Shown here piece after piece: positions 1 through 9,599 of a stretch of 64,000 nucleotides of DNA. This stretch comes from Closterium sp. NIES-65. Its lineage: Eukaryota; Streptophyta; Zygnematophyceae; Desmidiales; Closteriaceae. Below the pieces are notes generated by a model. That model searched no databases. It saw only the letters and a list, made by a program, of their open reading frames with translations, and was not told where the DNA came from. The stretch spans positions 586,501-650,500 of the forward strand of contig CANXME010000387.1 of NCBI GenBank assembly GCA_948144175.1. The letters run 5' to 3'. The translations under genes were made by a program, and so were the position numbers. The number at the start of each line of letters is the position of its first letter. Within the stretch, counting starts at the first letter, position 1.

Positions 1-4
1 TGAG

Positions 5-400
5 GTGCAGTTAGGATCGTGGGCTCACCGTCCCCGGCGCTACTGGCAGAACGGCGTGTCAGGTGCGGTCTTGCGGCATTCCCTGGCTCAGATGCAGTGG
101 CCACACCCCCGGCTGGTCAAGGACATCCTGGGGCCGAACCGAATTCCTGCGCCTGTAACCACCAAGGATCACCCATCGCAGTACCAGTGCAACGTGCCAG
201 GGGAGCTCAGGAGAGCCTGGCCAACGCTGGTCTCGTTTGCCGATGCCAGGGGCTTCAAGATGGAAGGGAACCTGCCAGGACCAGGGATGGTGTAGGACTC
301 CCGGACGCGTAAGCGGGAGGCGCCGATAGCAGAAGAGAGGGAGCTGGCCATGGGACACAAGTGGGGAGCCACGGCACACCCAGACGTGACGGAGGCCTAG
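5..400 (+). pseudogene. G1 reading frame upstream of pol (C-terminal part)
   Basis: This frame runs in from outside the window. After a stop at 296-298 it continues in the same frame to the TAG at 398-400. Its product has no motif I recognise. It aligns closely with the translation of 7836-8229 in G1b; both share an HPSQYQCN core and a segment beginning AMGH just before the terminal TAG. Conservation between two diverged copies says it was a real protein of this family, probably the C-terminal part of Gag or of a Gag-protease precursor. Twenty-seven nucleotides after the TAG an in-frame ATG (425) opens pol. The function is not known. Confidence 0.55.
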
Positions 401-424
401 AGGTGCGCCGCATTGGGGAGAGCT

Positions 425-1285
425 ATGGATCTGAACGCCATGACGTGGATTTTGGAGACGATCAGGATGCACCTGAAGACGAAGGCGGTTCAGAGGGAGC
501 TAGACGGGAGCTTGCGGTCCCAAGACGAACGGGAGGCCGCGTGGAGGAGGGAGCAGCTGGACAGCATCGAGGCGCAACGGAACGCCCGGATTAGGGAAGG
601 ATGGACCTTTATGGCAGTAGAGGCCCCGGCGAGCCAAGGGGCAGCGGCAGACGCTATACCGCCAGCCAAGGGACCAGGGGACGGACCGGCCGAGGCTGAC
701 TGGGAGATAGGGGACGGATTGGGGGCAGAGACAGCGGCCGCGCTACGGGAAGTGCTGAAAGAGCACCGCCCGACCTTTGCCTTCACCCTCCAAGAGCTAG
801 GGAGGTGCAATGTACAGGAGATGCGGATTACGCTCAGTAACGACACGCCGATCTATTACCGCAAACGACGTATGAGCCCGGGTGACGTGGAGGTTTGCAC
901 CGCCAAGCGCACGGAGTTGCTAGAGGCTGGGCTGATCAGGAGGTCGAAGAGCGAGTTTGCGGCAGCAACGGTGGTAGCCTTACGGACCGATATTACAGGG
1001 GAAGTGTCGGCCAAGCGGATGTGCGGCGACTATCGGGGGCTGAATAAGGTGACCGTGCCGGATCGTTATCCGATGCAGTCGGCAGAGGAGATATTCGACA
1101 AGCTACACGGCGCGATAGTGTTCTCGACTCTCGACCTGAGGCAAGGATTCAATCAGAACTTGATTCGGGAAGAAGATTGCAAGAAGACAGCGTTTCACGG
1201 GCCCGACGGCTTGTATGAGTGGATAGTGATGCCGTTCGGAACAAGGAATGCACACGCGGTGTTTCAGCGGACGATGGATACCGTG
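425..1285 (+). pseudogene. G1 pol, N-terminal half of reverse transcriptase (disrupted by T1)
   Basis: This is the fingers and first palm part of a Ty3-type reverse transcriptase, which copies element RNA into DNA in cytoplasmic particles. An N-terminal extension of about 110 residues opens MDLNAMTW and has no clear domain. The RT motifs follow: CGDYRGLNKVTVPDRYPM, then FSTLDLRQGF with the first catalytic Asp, then the VMPFG block. The frame is broken by T1 inserted after the ACGATGGATACCGTG codons (target duplication CCGTG at 1281-1285). It resumes at 2729 with the YIDD motif. I chose ATG 425 because the homologous position in G1b (8254) is also ATG, also 27 nt after a TAG. Confidence 0.8.
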
Positions 1286-1416
1286 TGTCAGAATATTATC
1301 TTATTGTTCTAGCCTGTAGTGGGGTGCTCTATAGCGAGTACAACCCTTCTAGGGTTTGCTATTTGTATCCTCATTCTTGCTAGTTCAATCCTCTTTCTTT
1401 CTTCTAACTTTTGACA
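1286..1416 (+). repeat. T1 5' LTR
   Basis: 131 bp, TG...CA bounded, identical to 2593-2723. It holds the block TACAACCCTTCTAGGGTTT, which recurs in the LTRs of T2 and in altered form in C5, C6 and C8. Confidence 0.93.
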
Positions 1417-1428
1417 TGCTATCAGAGC
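1417..1428 (+). promoter_or_regulatory. T1 primer-binding site
   Basis: TGCTATCAGAGC directly follows the 5' LTR. It differs by one base from TGGTATCAGAGC, the usual complement of the initiator-Met tRNA 3' end. Confidence 0.8.
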
Positions 1429-1495
1429 AGGTCGATCCCCTTGGATCGATCCTGTGGGTGGGTTACCACCTCGCTTCCGCTGCTACTTTTTCCTC

Positions 1496-1900
1496 CCGCC
1501 GTGCGCCCCGAGGCGCGCGGCGGTTTTCTGCCCGCCGTGCGCCCCGAGGCGCGCGGCGGTTCATTGCCCGCTGTGCGCCCCGAGGCGCGCGGCGGGCTTC
1601 TCCACTACGTCGCGGCCCCGCCCCGATCGTCGCGGCCCCGCCCCTTGACGCGGCCCCGCTCTACGTCGCGGCCCCGCCCCTTGACGCGGCCCCGCTCTAC
1701 GTCGCGGCCCCGCCCCGGCCCGTCGCCGCCCGTGCGCCTGCCCGGCTCGGCCCCGCCCTACCTTCGCGGCCCCGCCCAACGTTGCGGCCCCGCCCTATGT
1801 CGAGGCCCCGCCCTACGTCGCGGCCCCGCCCTATGTCGCGGCCCCGCCCCGACCGTCGCGGCCCCGCCCCTCGTCGCGGCCCCGGCCCCGTCCCCCCCCC
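1496..1900 (+). repeat. T1 GC-rich leader arrays
   Basis: Two arrays lie just downstream of the primer-binding site. The first is three units of about 36 bp (starting at 1496, 1532 and 1568). Each contains a 28-nt self-complementary segment: a 12-bp stem with outer arms CCGCCG/CGGCGG and a CCGA loop (third copy with one change). The second, about 1605-1890, repeats GCGGCCCCGCCCC with short spacers. Similar sequence occupies the same position in T2, E, C4 and C5. Confidence 0.85.
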
Positions 1901-2592
1901 CCCCTTTTTCTCCCCTCCCCCCCAATTCCCGTCGCCCGTCGCGGCTCCTTCGGGGGCCGCGGCGCGCTGTGGGGTGGCAGGTATGGGGGTGGCCAGTGTA
2001 CTTTCCTCCCTTTGCTCCTCCTCCTCCTTCGTCTCCCACTGCTGCAGCTGTCGCTGAGGGGGGTGGTTGTGTGGGAGACTGGGTTTAGGGTTTTAGGGGG
2101 GTGCGTGGGAGTAGAGCTAGTGGTGTAGCAGTGGGTGTGTATCAGGGGGGGTGGGACTGTGTGCGGGAGGATGAGCGGAGGTTGCCAGTTTGTCGTCAGC
2201 AGCACCTGTAGTCCGGGGCGCTGTCCCGGTAGCCCAGTCGTAGCCAGCTGTGCCAGCCGCCCGTGGGTCCGTTGCCCGTCCGCCGCTATTTGAGCCGCGG
2301 GGCCTGTTACTCCTGTAGTCCGGGCGCTGTCCGGTAGCCGCTGTGCCAGTCTGCCTCCTGTTGCCCGTGTGTCTGCAGCTTCAGCCGTCGCCTCCTGTCT
2401 CCTCTCCCCTCACTCTCCCTCCTCCTCCTCACTTGCCCGTTGTGACTACCACTAGCTTTGCTTATAATTGTGAACTCTAAACTATTTCTTCTTAAACTTG
2501 TGCTCAGAATGTGTGGTGACATTGTGATCCACCCTGAGCTTGTTTTGCTTTGCCTGCTCTGCTGATTACACCCCACTTTGGCTATGGGGGTG

Positions 2593-2723
2593 TGTCAGAA
2601 TATTATCTTATTGTTCTAGCCTGTAGTGGGGTGCTCTATAGCGAGTACAACCCTTCTAGGGTTTGCTATTTGTATCCTCATTCTTGCTAGTTCAATCCTC
2701 TTTCTTTCTTCTAACTTTTGACA
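2593..2723 (+). repeat. T1 3' LTR
   Basis: 131 bp, identical to the 5' LTR. It is preceded by the polypurine tract CTATGGGGGTG and followed by the target duplication CCGTG. Confidence 0.93.
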
Positions 2724-2728
2724 CCGTG

Positions 2729-3601
2729 CTGAGGGGGGTGCCAGCGGCCGCCTGCTACATAGACGACGTGATCGTGTTCAGTGCGAACGAGGAGGATCAC
2801 GTGAGAGACGTGAAGGCGACCCTTGACGCGATCAGGCAAGCGGGGTTGACCTGCCACCCGAAGAAATGCAGATTTGGGCAGCGGACCGTGCAGTACCTGG
2901 GATTTGAGGTGGGTGATGGGAAGCTGAGCGTCCAGGAGGTGAAGGTAGAAGTCTTGGACCGAGTGCCGACGCCCACGGACCGAGCCTCGCTACGGGCAGT
3001 GCTCGGCTTCCTGGGGTACTATCGGAGGTTCGTGCCGAACTTTAGCAAGACGGCAGCAGTGCTTAACCGCCTTCTGAGGGACGACCAGCAATGGCAGTGG
3101 GGAGACGAGGAGCAACAGGCCCTGAACCACCTGACCCGGGCTGTCAAGACCGCGACAGTGCTGGTGCTGCCGAACAAGGACGACCCGTTCACCCTATACA
3201 CGGATTGGAGCAGTGCAGGGATGGGCGCGGTCCTCTGCCAAGAAAAAGGGGGGGAGGAGAAGGTCGTCGCCTTCGCTAGCCGCAGCTGCAACCCGGCCAA
3301 GGCCAACTACAGCTCGTACGAGGGGGAAGGATTGGCCGCAGTCTGGGCGATCACGCATTTTCGAGTGTACCTGCAGGGAAGGCCATTCATGCTAGTGACA
3401 GATCATCAGCCACTAACCTGGCTAATGACCAATCAAGGGCTCACCGGCAGAAACGCCAGGTGGGCCATGCGCCTGCAAGAGTACGACTTTGTCATTAAAT
3501 ATAGACCAGGGAAGAGCATGCAACATGTGGATGGGCTGTCAAGGCACCCAAGCGATGGACCGACTGTCGGAATGCTTGGTAGCCTTGGCACTCGATATTG
3601 A
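2729..3601 (+). pseudogene. G1 pol continued: RT palm (YIDD), thumb and RNase H
   Basis: The frame resumes at the T1 target duplication. CYIDDVIVFS carries the two catalytic Asp of the RT palm; the isoleucine form YIDD is also present in G1b. HPKKCRFGQRTVQYLGFEV and the LGFLGYYRRFVPNFSK block are the conserved Ty3-type thumb region. RNase H follows with TLYTDWSSAGMGAVL (first Asp), SSYEGEGLAAVWAI (Glu) and VTDHQPL (Asp). The frame closes at 3599-3601 after the HVDGLSRHPSD tail; the integrase continues in another frame. Whether that frame change is a mutation or programmed shifting cannot be told, because G1b lacks this region. Confidence 0.85.
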
Positions 3602-4961
3602 CCGGGCGGGAGCCAGGAAGAACCAGGCCAAGGGGCCAGAGGACGTGTGGGAGGACGTGGAAGTACGGCAGTGGGTACAAGGCAAGACAGGGGAGGAAGG
3701 AGCGGTGCCCGAGAGGGTGAGGGCACGCGGGGCCCACTATCAGTGGTACCAAGACCAACTGCAAGTGAACACTAAGGAAGGCTGGAAAGTGGTGCCAGAG
3801 CCAGGACAGCGAGAGGCGATCATAGCTAGGGTACACCAGCAGCTGGGACACTACGGGGAGATACGGACGCAGCAGCTGGTGGGGACGACATGGTGGTGGG
3901 CAGGGATGCGGAAACAAGTGAAGGAGTGGGTACGGACCTGCGAGCTGTGCAGCCGCAATAGGGCCGAGCTAGACCGCGGGAGGAGAGAACTCCAGTCGCT
4001 GCCAATCTACGGTCTGGGATTCCGCTGGTCGTTGGATCTCGCGGGGGAAACGCCGCTGAGCCGACGAGGCAAGCGTTACATCCTCATCATGATTGAGCAT
4101 GGCAGTAAGTGGGTGGAGGTGAAAGCGCTGCCGAGCAAGAATTCCGCGCGGATAGCCGAGGCTTTCGAAGAGCAAGTGCTGACGCGGTTCGGGGCGTGTG
4201 GGGAAGTGCTCACCGACCAAGGCACCGATTTCCAGGGACACTTTGACCAACTGTTGCAAGAGACAGGCATCACCCACAGGAGGACGTCTAGGTACCACCC
4301 ACAGAGTGACGGCCTGACAGAAAGGTTCGTACAGACCCTGAAGAAAGGACTGCAAGCCTACGGCGAACAGTACAAAAGGTACTGGGACTTGAGGCTACCC
4401 TAGGTGACCGCTGGATACCGCTTCAGCAAGCAAGCGGCGCTGAGAGACATGTCGCCGTATTACCTGCTCCTTGGAAGAGAGCCTGTCCTCCCCATTGACG
4501 TGCCGAAGCTGCTGACGGACACAGTACTTGTGGGGACGGAGGAAGCATGGGTCGCAGTGGCTGAGGCTCGGACTAAATACCTACGCGAGCTACTGCCGGC
4601 AGCTCTAGAAAATCTGCACGTGGCCCAACTGCGAGACGTGCAGAGGTACCGCTAGAGGGGAAGCAAGGGAAGGGACAGGAAGGGAGGCGACATCCTGCCG
4701 GGGGGAGAGGTCTATCTCAGGAAGGCGAGGGGGAACTTGCTAGACATCGGGCTCACAACGGAGGGGTGGAAGGTGCGGGAAGTGAAGGACTCGGGCGTGA
4801 TTGTCCTAGTGGGAGCCAAGGGGGAGGAGCGTAGAGATCACATTACTAACGTGGCAACAGCCAGACCCAGGCGGATCGGCGGAGCGGATAGCTTCCCTGT
4901 CAACGACTGTAAGGATCCATCGGCTAACCCTGGAACCAGGAGCCGAGGAGGGGGCAAGTGA
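3546..4961 (+). pseudogene. G1 integrase and C-terminal domain
   Basis: The HHCC zinc-binding module is visible (HQQLGHYGEIRTQQ ... CELCSRNRAE). The catalytic core has Asp in SLDLAGETP, Asp in VLTDQGTDF, and Glu in HPQSDGLTERFVQ. The enzyme would insert element cDNA into chromosomes. TAG codons at 4401-4403 and 4651-4653 interrupt an otherwise open frame that resumes each time, through a GGEVYLRKARGN segment to a short basic tail ending at 4961. The last bases form GAGGAGGGGGCAAG, the polypurine tract before the 3' LTR. Nonsense mutations are the simplest reading of both stops. Confidence 0.83.
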
Positions 4962-5063
4962 GTATGACAAGGAAAGGCAGCAGAGAGGCCAGAGGAAGGA
5001 TCTTGAGCGGAGGAACGACGCACAAGCAAAGGAGGGCCTATGAGGATTTGGCAGATTCCGATA
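4959..5063 (+). repeat. G1 3' LTR (about 105 bp)
   Basis: It begins TGAGTATGACAAGG immediately after a purine tract. It is nearly identical to 5418-5521, which precedes a primer-binding-like TGGGCGCCA, so the two read as 3' LTR of G1 and 5' LTR of G1b. It ends ...CCGATA, where the G1b copy ends ...CCGACA. About 105 bp is very short for a gypsy LTR. Confidence 0.65.
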
Positions 5064-5417
5064 GCTCTCATGCAATTAATAAAGGCATCACAAATTAGAT
5101 AGAATAAGGAACCTTGATATAATTGTGTGACAGGGTAGTGTAGAAATAACTTGTAGCGAGCACAGGAGAGCGGCAGGAAGGACTGAAAGGGCAACGGCCC
5201 TCGTAGCGGGAAAACCGAAAGTAGACACGGTCAAGAAGCAATGGCAGTATCAAGAAAGATACTTAGGTGCGCAGAGGGCCGTGTGGCCTCTGCTTGCTTG
5301 TATGTTTTCTCAATTAGCTAAGCATCTTCCCAAACCCTAGCTAGAGAAGCCATTTCAAGCAAGAGCCAGTCGAGCTAGTTAGTGTGTGACGAGAGCGTCT
5401 CAGCGCAAGCTTGTTAG
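5064..5417. other. Spacer between the two gypsy copies
   Basis: 354 bp between the G1 3' LTR and the G1b 5' LTR. No convincing gene or element domain was seen. It contains several AT-rich stretches unlike the GC-rich elements and may be old flanking DNA. Confidence 0.4.
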
Positions 5418-5535
5418 TGAGTATGACGAGAAAGGCAGCAGAGAGGCCAGAGGAAGGATCCTGAGCGGAGGAACGACGCACAAGCAGAGGAGGGCCTGTG
5501 AGGATTTGGCAGATTCCGACATGGGCGCCAGCAAG
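5418..5535 (+). repeat. G1b 5' LTR with adjacent primer-binding-like site
   Basis: TGAGTATGACGAG...CCGACA at 5418-5521 matches the G1 3' LTR. TGGGCGCCAGCAAG follows at once. It starts TGG, as a tRNA-primed site should, but it is not the initiator-Met form used by the copia elements. The tRNA is not identified. Confidence 0.6.
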
Positions 5536-5779
5536 CACCCGAGACCCCGGAACTCCTTGAAAAGGGGAGATAGTAATAAGCGGAGCTACGCAACAGCCGG
5601 GGTGCGGAAATGGAAAAGCTTCGCCCAGCTAGGTGCGTTGGAAGTCGGCGAACCTACCAAAAGTGGAAGTAGCGGAGCGGTACACCGGTATCCAGGGCGT
5701 GGGACCGAGTCTGAAGAATTATCTTATGCAGCTGAAGACGGTGCAGTACTGTTAGGAATGAGACGGTTATGATTCTTGC

Positions 5780-6432
5780 GAGCTCTTCCGGAAGATGGTG
5801 GGAGCCCTCGTAGGAGAAGCTGAGACGTTTTACCAGATGGTACGGGATGACATCTTAGAAGATTTAGCATGTAGCCAGATAGAGAATCCAATGGCAAGAT
5901 TCATCTCAATGTTGCGGAAAGAGTTCATTGGACAAAGTAAAGCATAGGTGGGGAGTTCCGGGAGTTTAGGCAAAAGAAGGAAGAGTCTCTCCTGGCGTAT
6001 TACTGCACACTCCGAGAATTAGCCGAAGACCTCGAAAGCAAGGACGAACGGCTATTAGTGCGGAAATTGGTACGGGGTTTGGAAGAGGAGCTGAGTAGCG
6101 TAGTAAGAAACACTGTATACGGTATTGGCGTTGACATTACTCTGAAGGAAGTGTACGGTTGGCAAAAGGGATGGAACATGTAGTAAGGAACACTGTATAT
6201 GGTATTGGACCTAGAGGATGGCGAGGGGTGTAGCAAAGCTAAGACGAGTTGGGCAGCTACGGCGGTGCATGAAGTCAACACCAGAGGAAGCTGGCGCATC
6301 GACTCCCAAGTCTATCACATATGCGGAGAAGGCGGTCATCTGAAGAGGGACTGCCCTAAGGCATCGATTTGTGACCAATGTGCTAGGGGAGGCCATCGCA
6401 AAGAGGAGTGCTATAGCAAGCCGAGAGTTTAG
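5780..6432 (+). pseudogene. G1b Gag with zinc knuckles
   Basis: A Ty3-type capsid region lies near 5950-6170 (FRQKKEESLLAYYCTLREL, then VRKLVRGLEEE), broken by stops and frame changes. At 6300-6415 there are two zinc knuckles. The second is canonical: CDQCARGGHRKEEC, C-x2-C-x4-H-x4-C. In the first, the leading Cys is replaced by Tyr (TAT codon in VYHICGEGGH). Gag would form the particle and bind element RNA. No single frame covers the region, so this copy is non-functional. A direct repeat containing GTAAGAAACACTGTATACGG lies around 6100-6210. Confidence 0.7.
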
Positions 6433-7582
6433 CTGGGGGCAACTAGGGAGGAGCTGCAAGTAGAGGTTAAGAAGCTGCATCTGCGCCTAGAAAAGTTGCA
6501 ACCACCTAATGAAGCTAAGACCAGGGCGTGCGTACGAAGAGATCGAAAGAGGAGGGAGAAGAAGAATACAGGCAGGAGTACACCGTGATGGCGTACCCCA
6601 AAGAGGGAGATGAGATAGATTCGGCCCCGAAGGAGTCAGTCGCAAGAAAGCGAGGCGACCAGCGGATCCAGTTGGAGGGGTAGCCAACGGGCGAGAGCGC
6701 CGAGCCCGGACATGCGAAGGCACCCTAGGCTCGTGTGCCAAGCGTCGGTGCTTATAGCAGAAAAGAGGAGCATAACGGTGGGCAGGTTGCCGGTGAAGCA
6801 GGCAGTTATTTATACTGGAGTGCACAATGTCCTAGTCGGGAAGGGACTCTCGAAGTAACTTAATTTGGATCTACCGGGAATAGAGGTGGAGAGAGGAATA
6901 CTGCTGATGACGGCCGAGGGAGGGGAGCCTAAGCGGATGCCATGGACCACGAGACTGATAGAAGTAGTGTTACTACCGGGAACCGATAAGGAATGCTGCA
7001 TCAGACTACAGTGCGGGGTGCCAGAATGATGTCTTGATGTGGATGGAACTCCTATACCAAGTAGGCGCCACCATTTGCATGTGGCAAGAGAATGTCCTCT
7101 ATTAGGTGCAGTATTGGGACCTGGAGAGCTCGGTGGGTACCCTGCCAGTGAAGTTTGTACGGTAGGAACCAAGAGAGGCTTATTGCGCGCAGAAGTAGGA
7201 CCAGAGCAAAGAACTGGATGAATGGACATGGGAGCAGTACGGGGAAGAGTACGAGAGGAGAGTGGAGCGCCGAGTAGCTGGGTAAGAGCCACCACCGCTG
7301 AAGGAGAGGATCAGCAGGGTGTGGATCCTGGAGAGGGCAATCTGCATTGTGGAATAGTAAAGAGGGATTGATACAGGCCTAGCATCAGCGTTACGTACAG
7401 GGTGTCTGGTCAAGAAGTGGATACACGTAGAACGAGACCCGGTAGTAAGGAAAATGGCGTGGAACCATGCACGGATGCTCCTGGAGGAGTATCCCGAGCA
7501 ATTGATGGCGACGGGCTATCCTGTCAGAAGCCAAGGTAGAGGTGCATGATGTCAGAGATATCACGGAACGAGTGCTGGAAGG
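6433..7582 (+). pseudogene. G1b decayed Gag-protease region
   Basis: About 1.1 kb of in-register but heavily interrupted retroelement sequence. Purine-rich composition and short open stretches match the surrounding element. I could not find a protease DSG or DTG motif with confidence. There is no independent gene here that I can support. Confidence 0.45.
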
Positions 7583-8229
7583 ATGGGGGCAGATAGTCCT
7601 GGTGGTGGCAGGGTGGGAGTGTTAAGGGTATTCAAGGGCAGGAGAAGGGAGGGGAATGGAAGACGTGAGGGGAGCTTCCTTTCGAGATCTGAAGCGGGTT
7701 CAGGAGATGATACAAAAGAGACAAAGCGAAGCATTGTACATTCTGGAGAACGTGGACTTGGCCAAAGACCCCCGGTGAAGCGCGCTTACGCGGAGATAAC
7801 AGAAGTGCTAGGGAGGGGAGCCCCGGCCGATGCAGTGCAGCTGGGTTCCACGGCCCATCGGCTGAGGAGGTATTGGCGGAACGACATCTCGACGGCAGCG
7901 CTGAGGCACTCGCTGGCACAGATGCAGAGGCCGGAACCTCGGCTGGTCAGCGACATCTTGGAGCCGAATCTCATGCCTGCACCAGTCACCTGCCCGAATC
8001 ACCCGTCACAGTATCAGTGTAATGAGCCAGGCAAGCTACGCCAAGCCCTGCCTACACTGGTATCATACGAAGATGCAAGGGGTTTGTCAGGGAGGGCGAC
8101 CTCCATGGCCCAGGGATGATATATGATGTACGGAAGGGGAAGTGGGAACAGCCTACGGCTAACGAGAGAGAAGCTGCCATGGGGCACTTATGGGAGGTTA
8201 CGGCACATCTAGAGGTGACTGAACGATAG
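7583..8229 (+). pseudogene. G1b reading frame upstream of pol
   Basis: Open from 7583 to a stop at 8117-8119. A frame change then leads into a segment ending at TAG 8227-8229. The part from about 7836 parallels the frame at the window start (QLGSTAHRLRRYWRN against QLGSWAHRPRRYWQN; HPSQYQCN in both). As in G1, the TAG lies 27 nt before an ATG (8254) in the same frame that opens pol. No catalytic motif is visible; a structural role such as Gag C-terminus is possible. Confidence 0.55.
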
Positions 8230-8253
8230 TGTAGGTCCGCATTGGGTCAAGCC

Positions 8254-9260
8254 ATGGATGTGAATGTGATGACGTGGCTGCTAGAGACCATCCGCATGCA
8301 TCTCAAGGTGAAAGAGCTACAGAGAGATATTGTAGTGAGCGAACGGAACATGGAATTCGAGACGGCAGAGTGGCAGAGGTAGATATTGGAGGGGATGGAA
8401 GAACGGTACGAAGAACGGGTGATGGAAAGTTTGGCCTATATGGCGATGAAGGAGGAAGGGGCTGGAGGAGAAGGACGGAGCCAGCCGGAACCAAAGGAAG
8501 AGAAGGAGGCGATGGGAGAAAGGGCTCCAGAAGAGGACCGGCCCCTGGTGGAAGGACTGGAAAGGGAAGCGGCAGCAGCGATGCAGGAAGTGTTGCGGCA
8601 GCACAGGGTACCGCAAGAAAACGGCTTTCATCGACCTGACGGGTTGAACGAATGGAGGTTCATACCTTTTGGCCTGAAGAATGTTCTGGCTATGTCTCAG
8701 TAGACGATGAATACGGCCCTGAGGGGAGTCCCAGCAACGGCATGCTACATTGATGATGTGATAGTTTTCAGCCCGAATGCGGAGTAGCACGTGGAAGATG
8801 TGTAGGCCACGCTAGAAGCCATTCGCAAAGCAGGGCTCATCTGTCACCCGAAGAACTGCAGCTTCGGTAACACCACGGTGGAGTATCTGGGATTTGAAGT
8901 GCAGGGAGGGTTGCTAGGGATCCAGCAGGTGAAGGTGGAGGTCTTGGATTGAGTCCCTCCGCCGAGGGATTGTAGCACACTCGGAGCCTTACTAGGGTTC
9001 CTTAACTACTACCGAAAGTTTGTACTCAACTTTAGTAAGACAGTTGTGGTACTGAACAGCTGCTGAGAGAGGACCAAAAGTGGCAGTGGGAAGAGGCAGA
9101 GTAAGAAGCCCTGAAAGCATTAATGAGAGCAGTTAAAACCTCTACGGTCCTGACTCTACCGAACAAAGAAGACCCGTTCATGCTCTACACAGACTGGAAT
9201 AGCTCGGGGATGGGGGCAATCCTATGCCACATGAGGGGGGGTGAGGAGATGGTGGTGGAG
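8254..9260 (+). pseudogene. G1b pol: deleted reverse transcriptase and start of RNase H
   Basis: It begins MDVNVMTWLLETIRMHLK, parallel to G1 pol. The RT is internally deleted: near 8608-8620 the sequence passes straight from the QHRV segment to the AFHRPDG block. This removes roughly 150 residues including the first catalytic Asp. CYIDDVIVFS (about 8744-8773), HPKNC and YLGFEV motifs follow, with stops at 8701-8703, 8785-8787, 8803-8805 and 8950-8952. RNase H is recognisable as LYTDWNSSGMGAIL before the element breaks off. It is not functional. Confidence 0.78.
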
Positions 9261-9599
9261 ACGTATGACGTGACGACATGACAACCTTTTCCAGCTACAT
9301 TGGTTGTCGCGACAGGGTTAGTTCAGTTTGTCCTCCCAGAAAATGGCCAACTTGTTTGTTTTCAGCTCATGTATCAGTGTTCAGACTCGCGGGTAGCGGT
9401 TCAAAGCGGTAAAATAGGCAAATTTCTCGAGAAGGCACGATTTTTTTTTTTTCCACCGTGTTTTCTGATTTTAATCAAGGTTGAGGGTGAAGGAAGTCTA
9501 ACCTGTCCTAAGGGCGTGCGTCTTTCGAAGTGTACTGTAAAGTTGATGCTTTTTTCGAACTTACACATTTGAACTCTAGTCGACTTGTAGTCCACTATA
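9261..9599. other. Unassigned interval holding a dispersed repeat
   Basis: No gene is seen. About 9435-9515 resembles 42380-42450 of the host island (T-run, TTTCCACCG.GTTTTCT, GAAGGAAGTCTAA), so this piece is a dispersed genomic repeat. The last five bases, CTATA, abut the C1 LTR; CTATC follows the other end, a probable target duplication with one change. Confidence 0.5.

Larger units (their letters stand above)
1286..2723 (+). mobile_element. T1: non-autonomous LTR retrotransposon with identical LTRs
   Basis: A 1438-bp element inserted in G1 reverse transcriptase. Two 131-bp LTRs (TGTCAG...TTGACA) read identical over their whole length. They are flanked by the 5-bp duplication CCGTG (1281-1285 and 2724-2728). 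A primer-binding site follows the left LTR and a GGCTATGGGGGTG polypurine tract precedes the right one. The internal 1176 bp has no retroviral domain, only GC-rich tandem arrays and pyrimidine-rich spacer. Movement must therefore depend on proteins from another element; the LTR core and the block at about 2496-2540 resemble the C5/C6/C8 copia family. Identical LTRs suggest it is among the youngest insertions here. Confidence 0.93.
1..5063 (+). mobile_element. Ty3/gypsy LTR retrotransposon G1, 3' part, inactivated
   Basis: The element enters from the left edge and ends in a short 3' LTR. In order it carries an unrecognised reading frame (5-397), reverse transcriptase split by insertion of T1, RNase H, an HHCC zinc-binding integrase with DDE residues, and a C-terminal domain. 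Domain order RT-RNaseH-IN is that of Ty3/gypsy. TAG stops at 4401-4403 and 4651-4653 and a frame change near 3550-3600 make it defective. A second copy of the same family, G1b, follows at 5418. Confidence 0.88.
5418..9260 (+). mobile_element. Ty3/gypsy retrotransposon G1b, decayed second copy of the G1 family
   Basis: It starts with a 104-bp LTR and primer-binding-like site, then Gag, zinc knuckles, the unrecognised pre-pol frame, and reverse transcriptase. It breaks off in RNase H near 9260, without 3' LTR. Many stops and frame changes are present, and the RT palm has a large internal deletion. Relationship to G1 is shown by parallel protein segments (1-1280 and 2730-3240 against 7836-9240). 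Confidence 0.8.

Noticed and set aside
3489..3601. Overlap of two G1 pol frames as a programmed frameshift
   Set aside because: No slippery site could be assigned and no second copy covers the region; the element also has later nonsense mutations.
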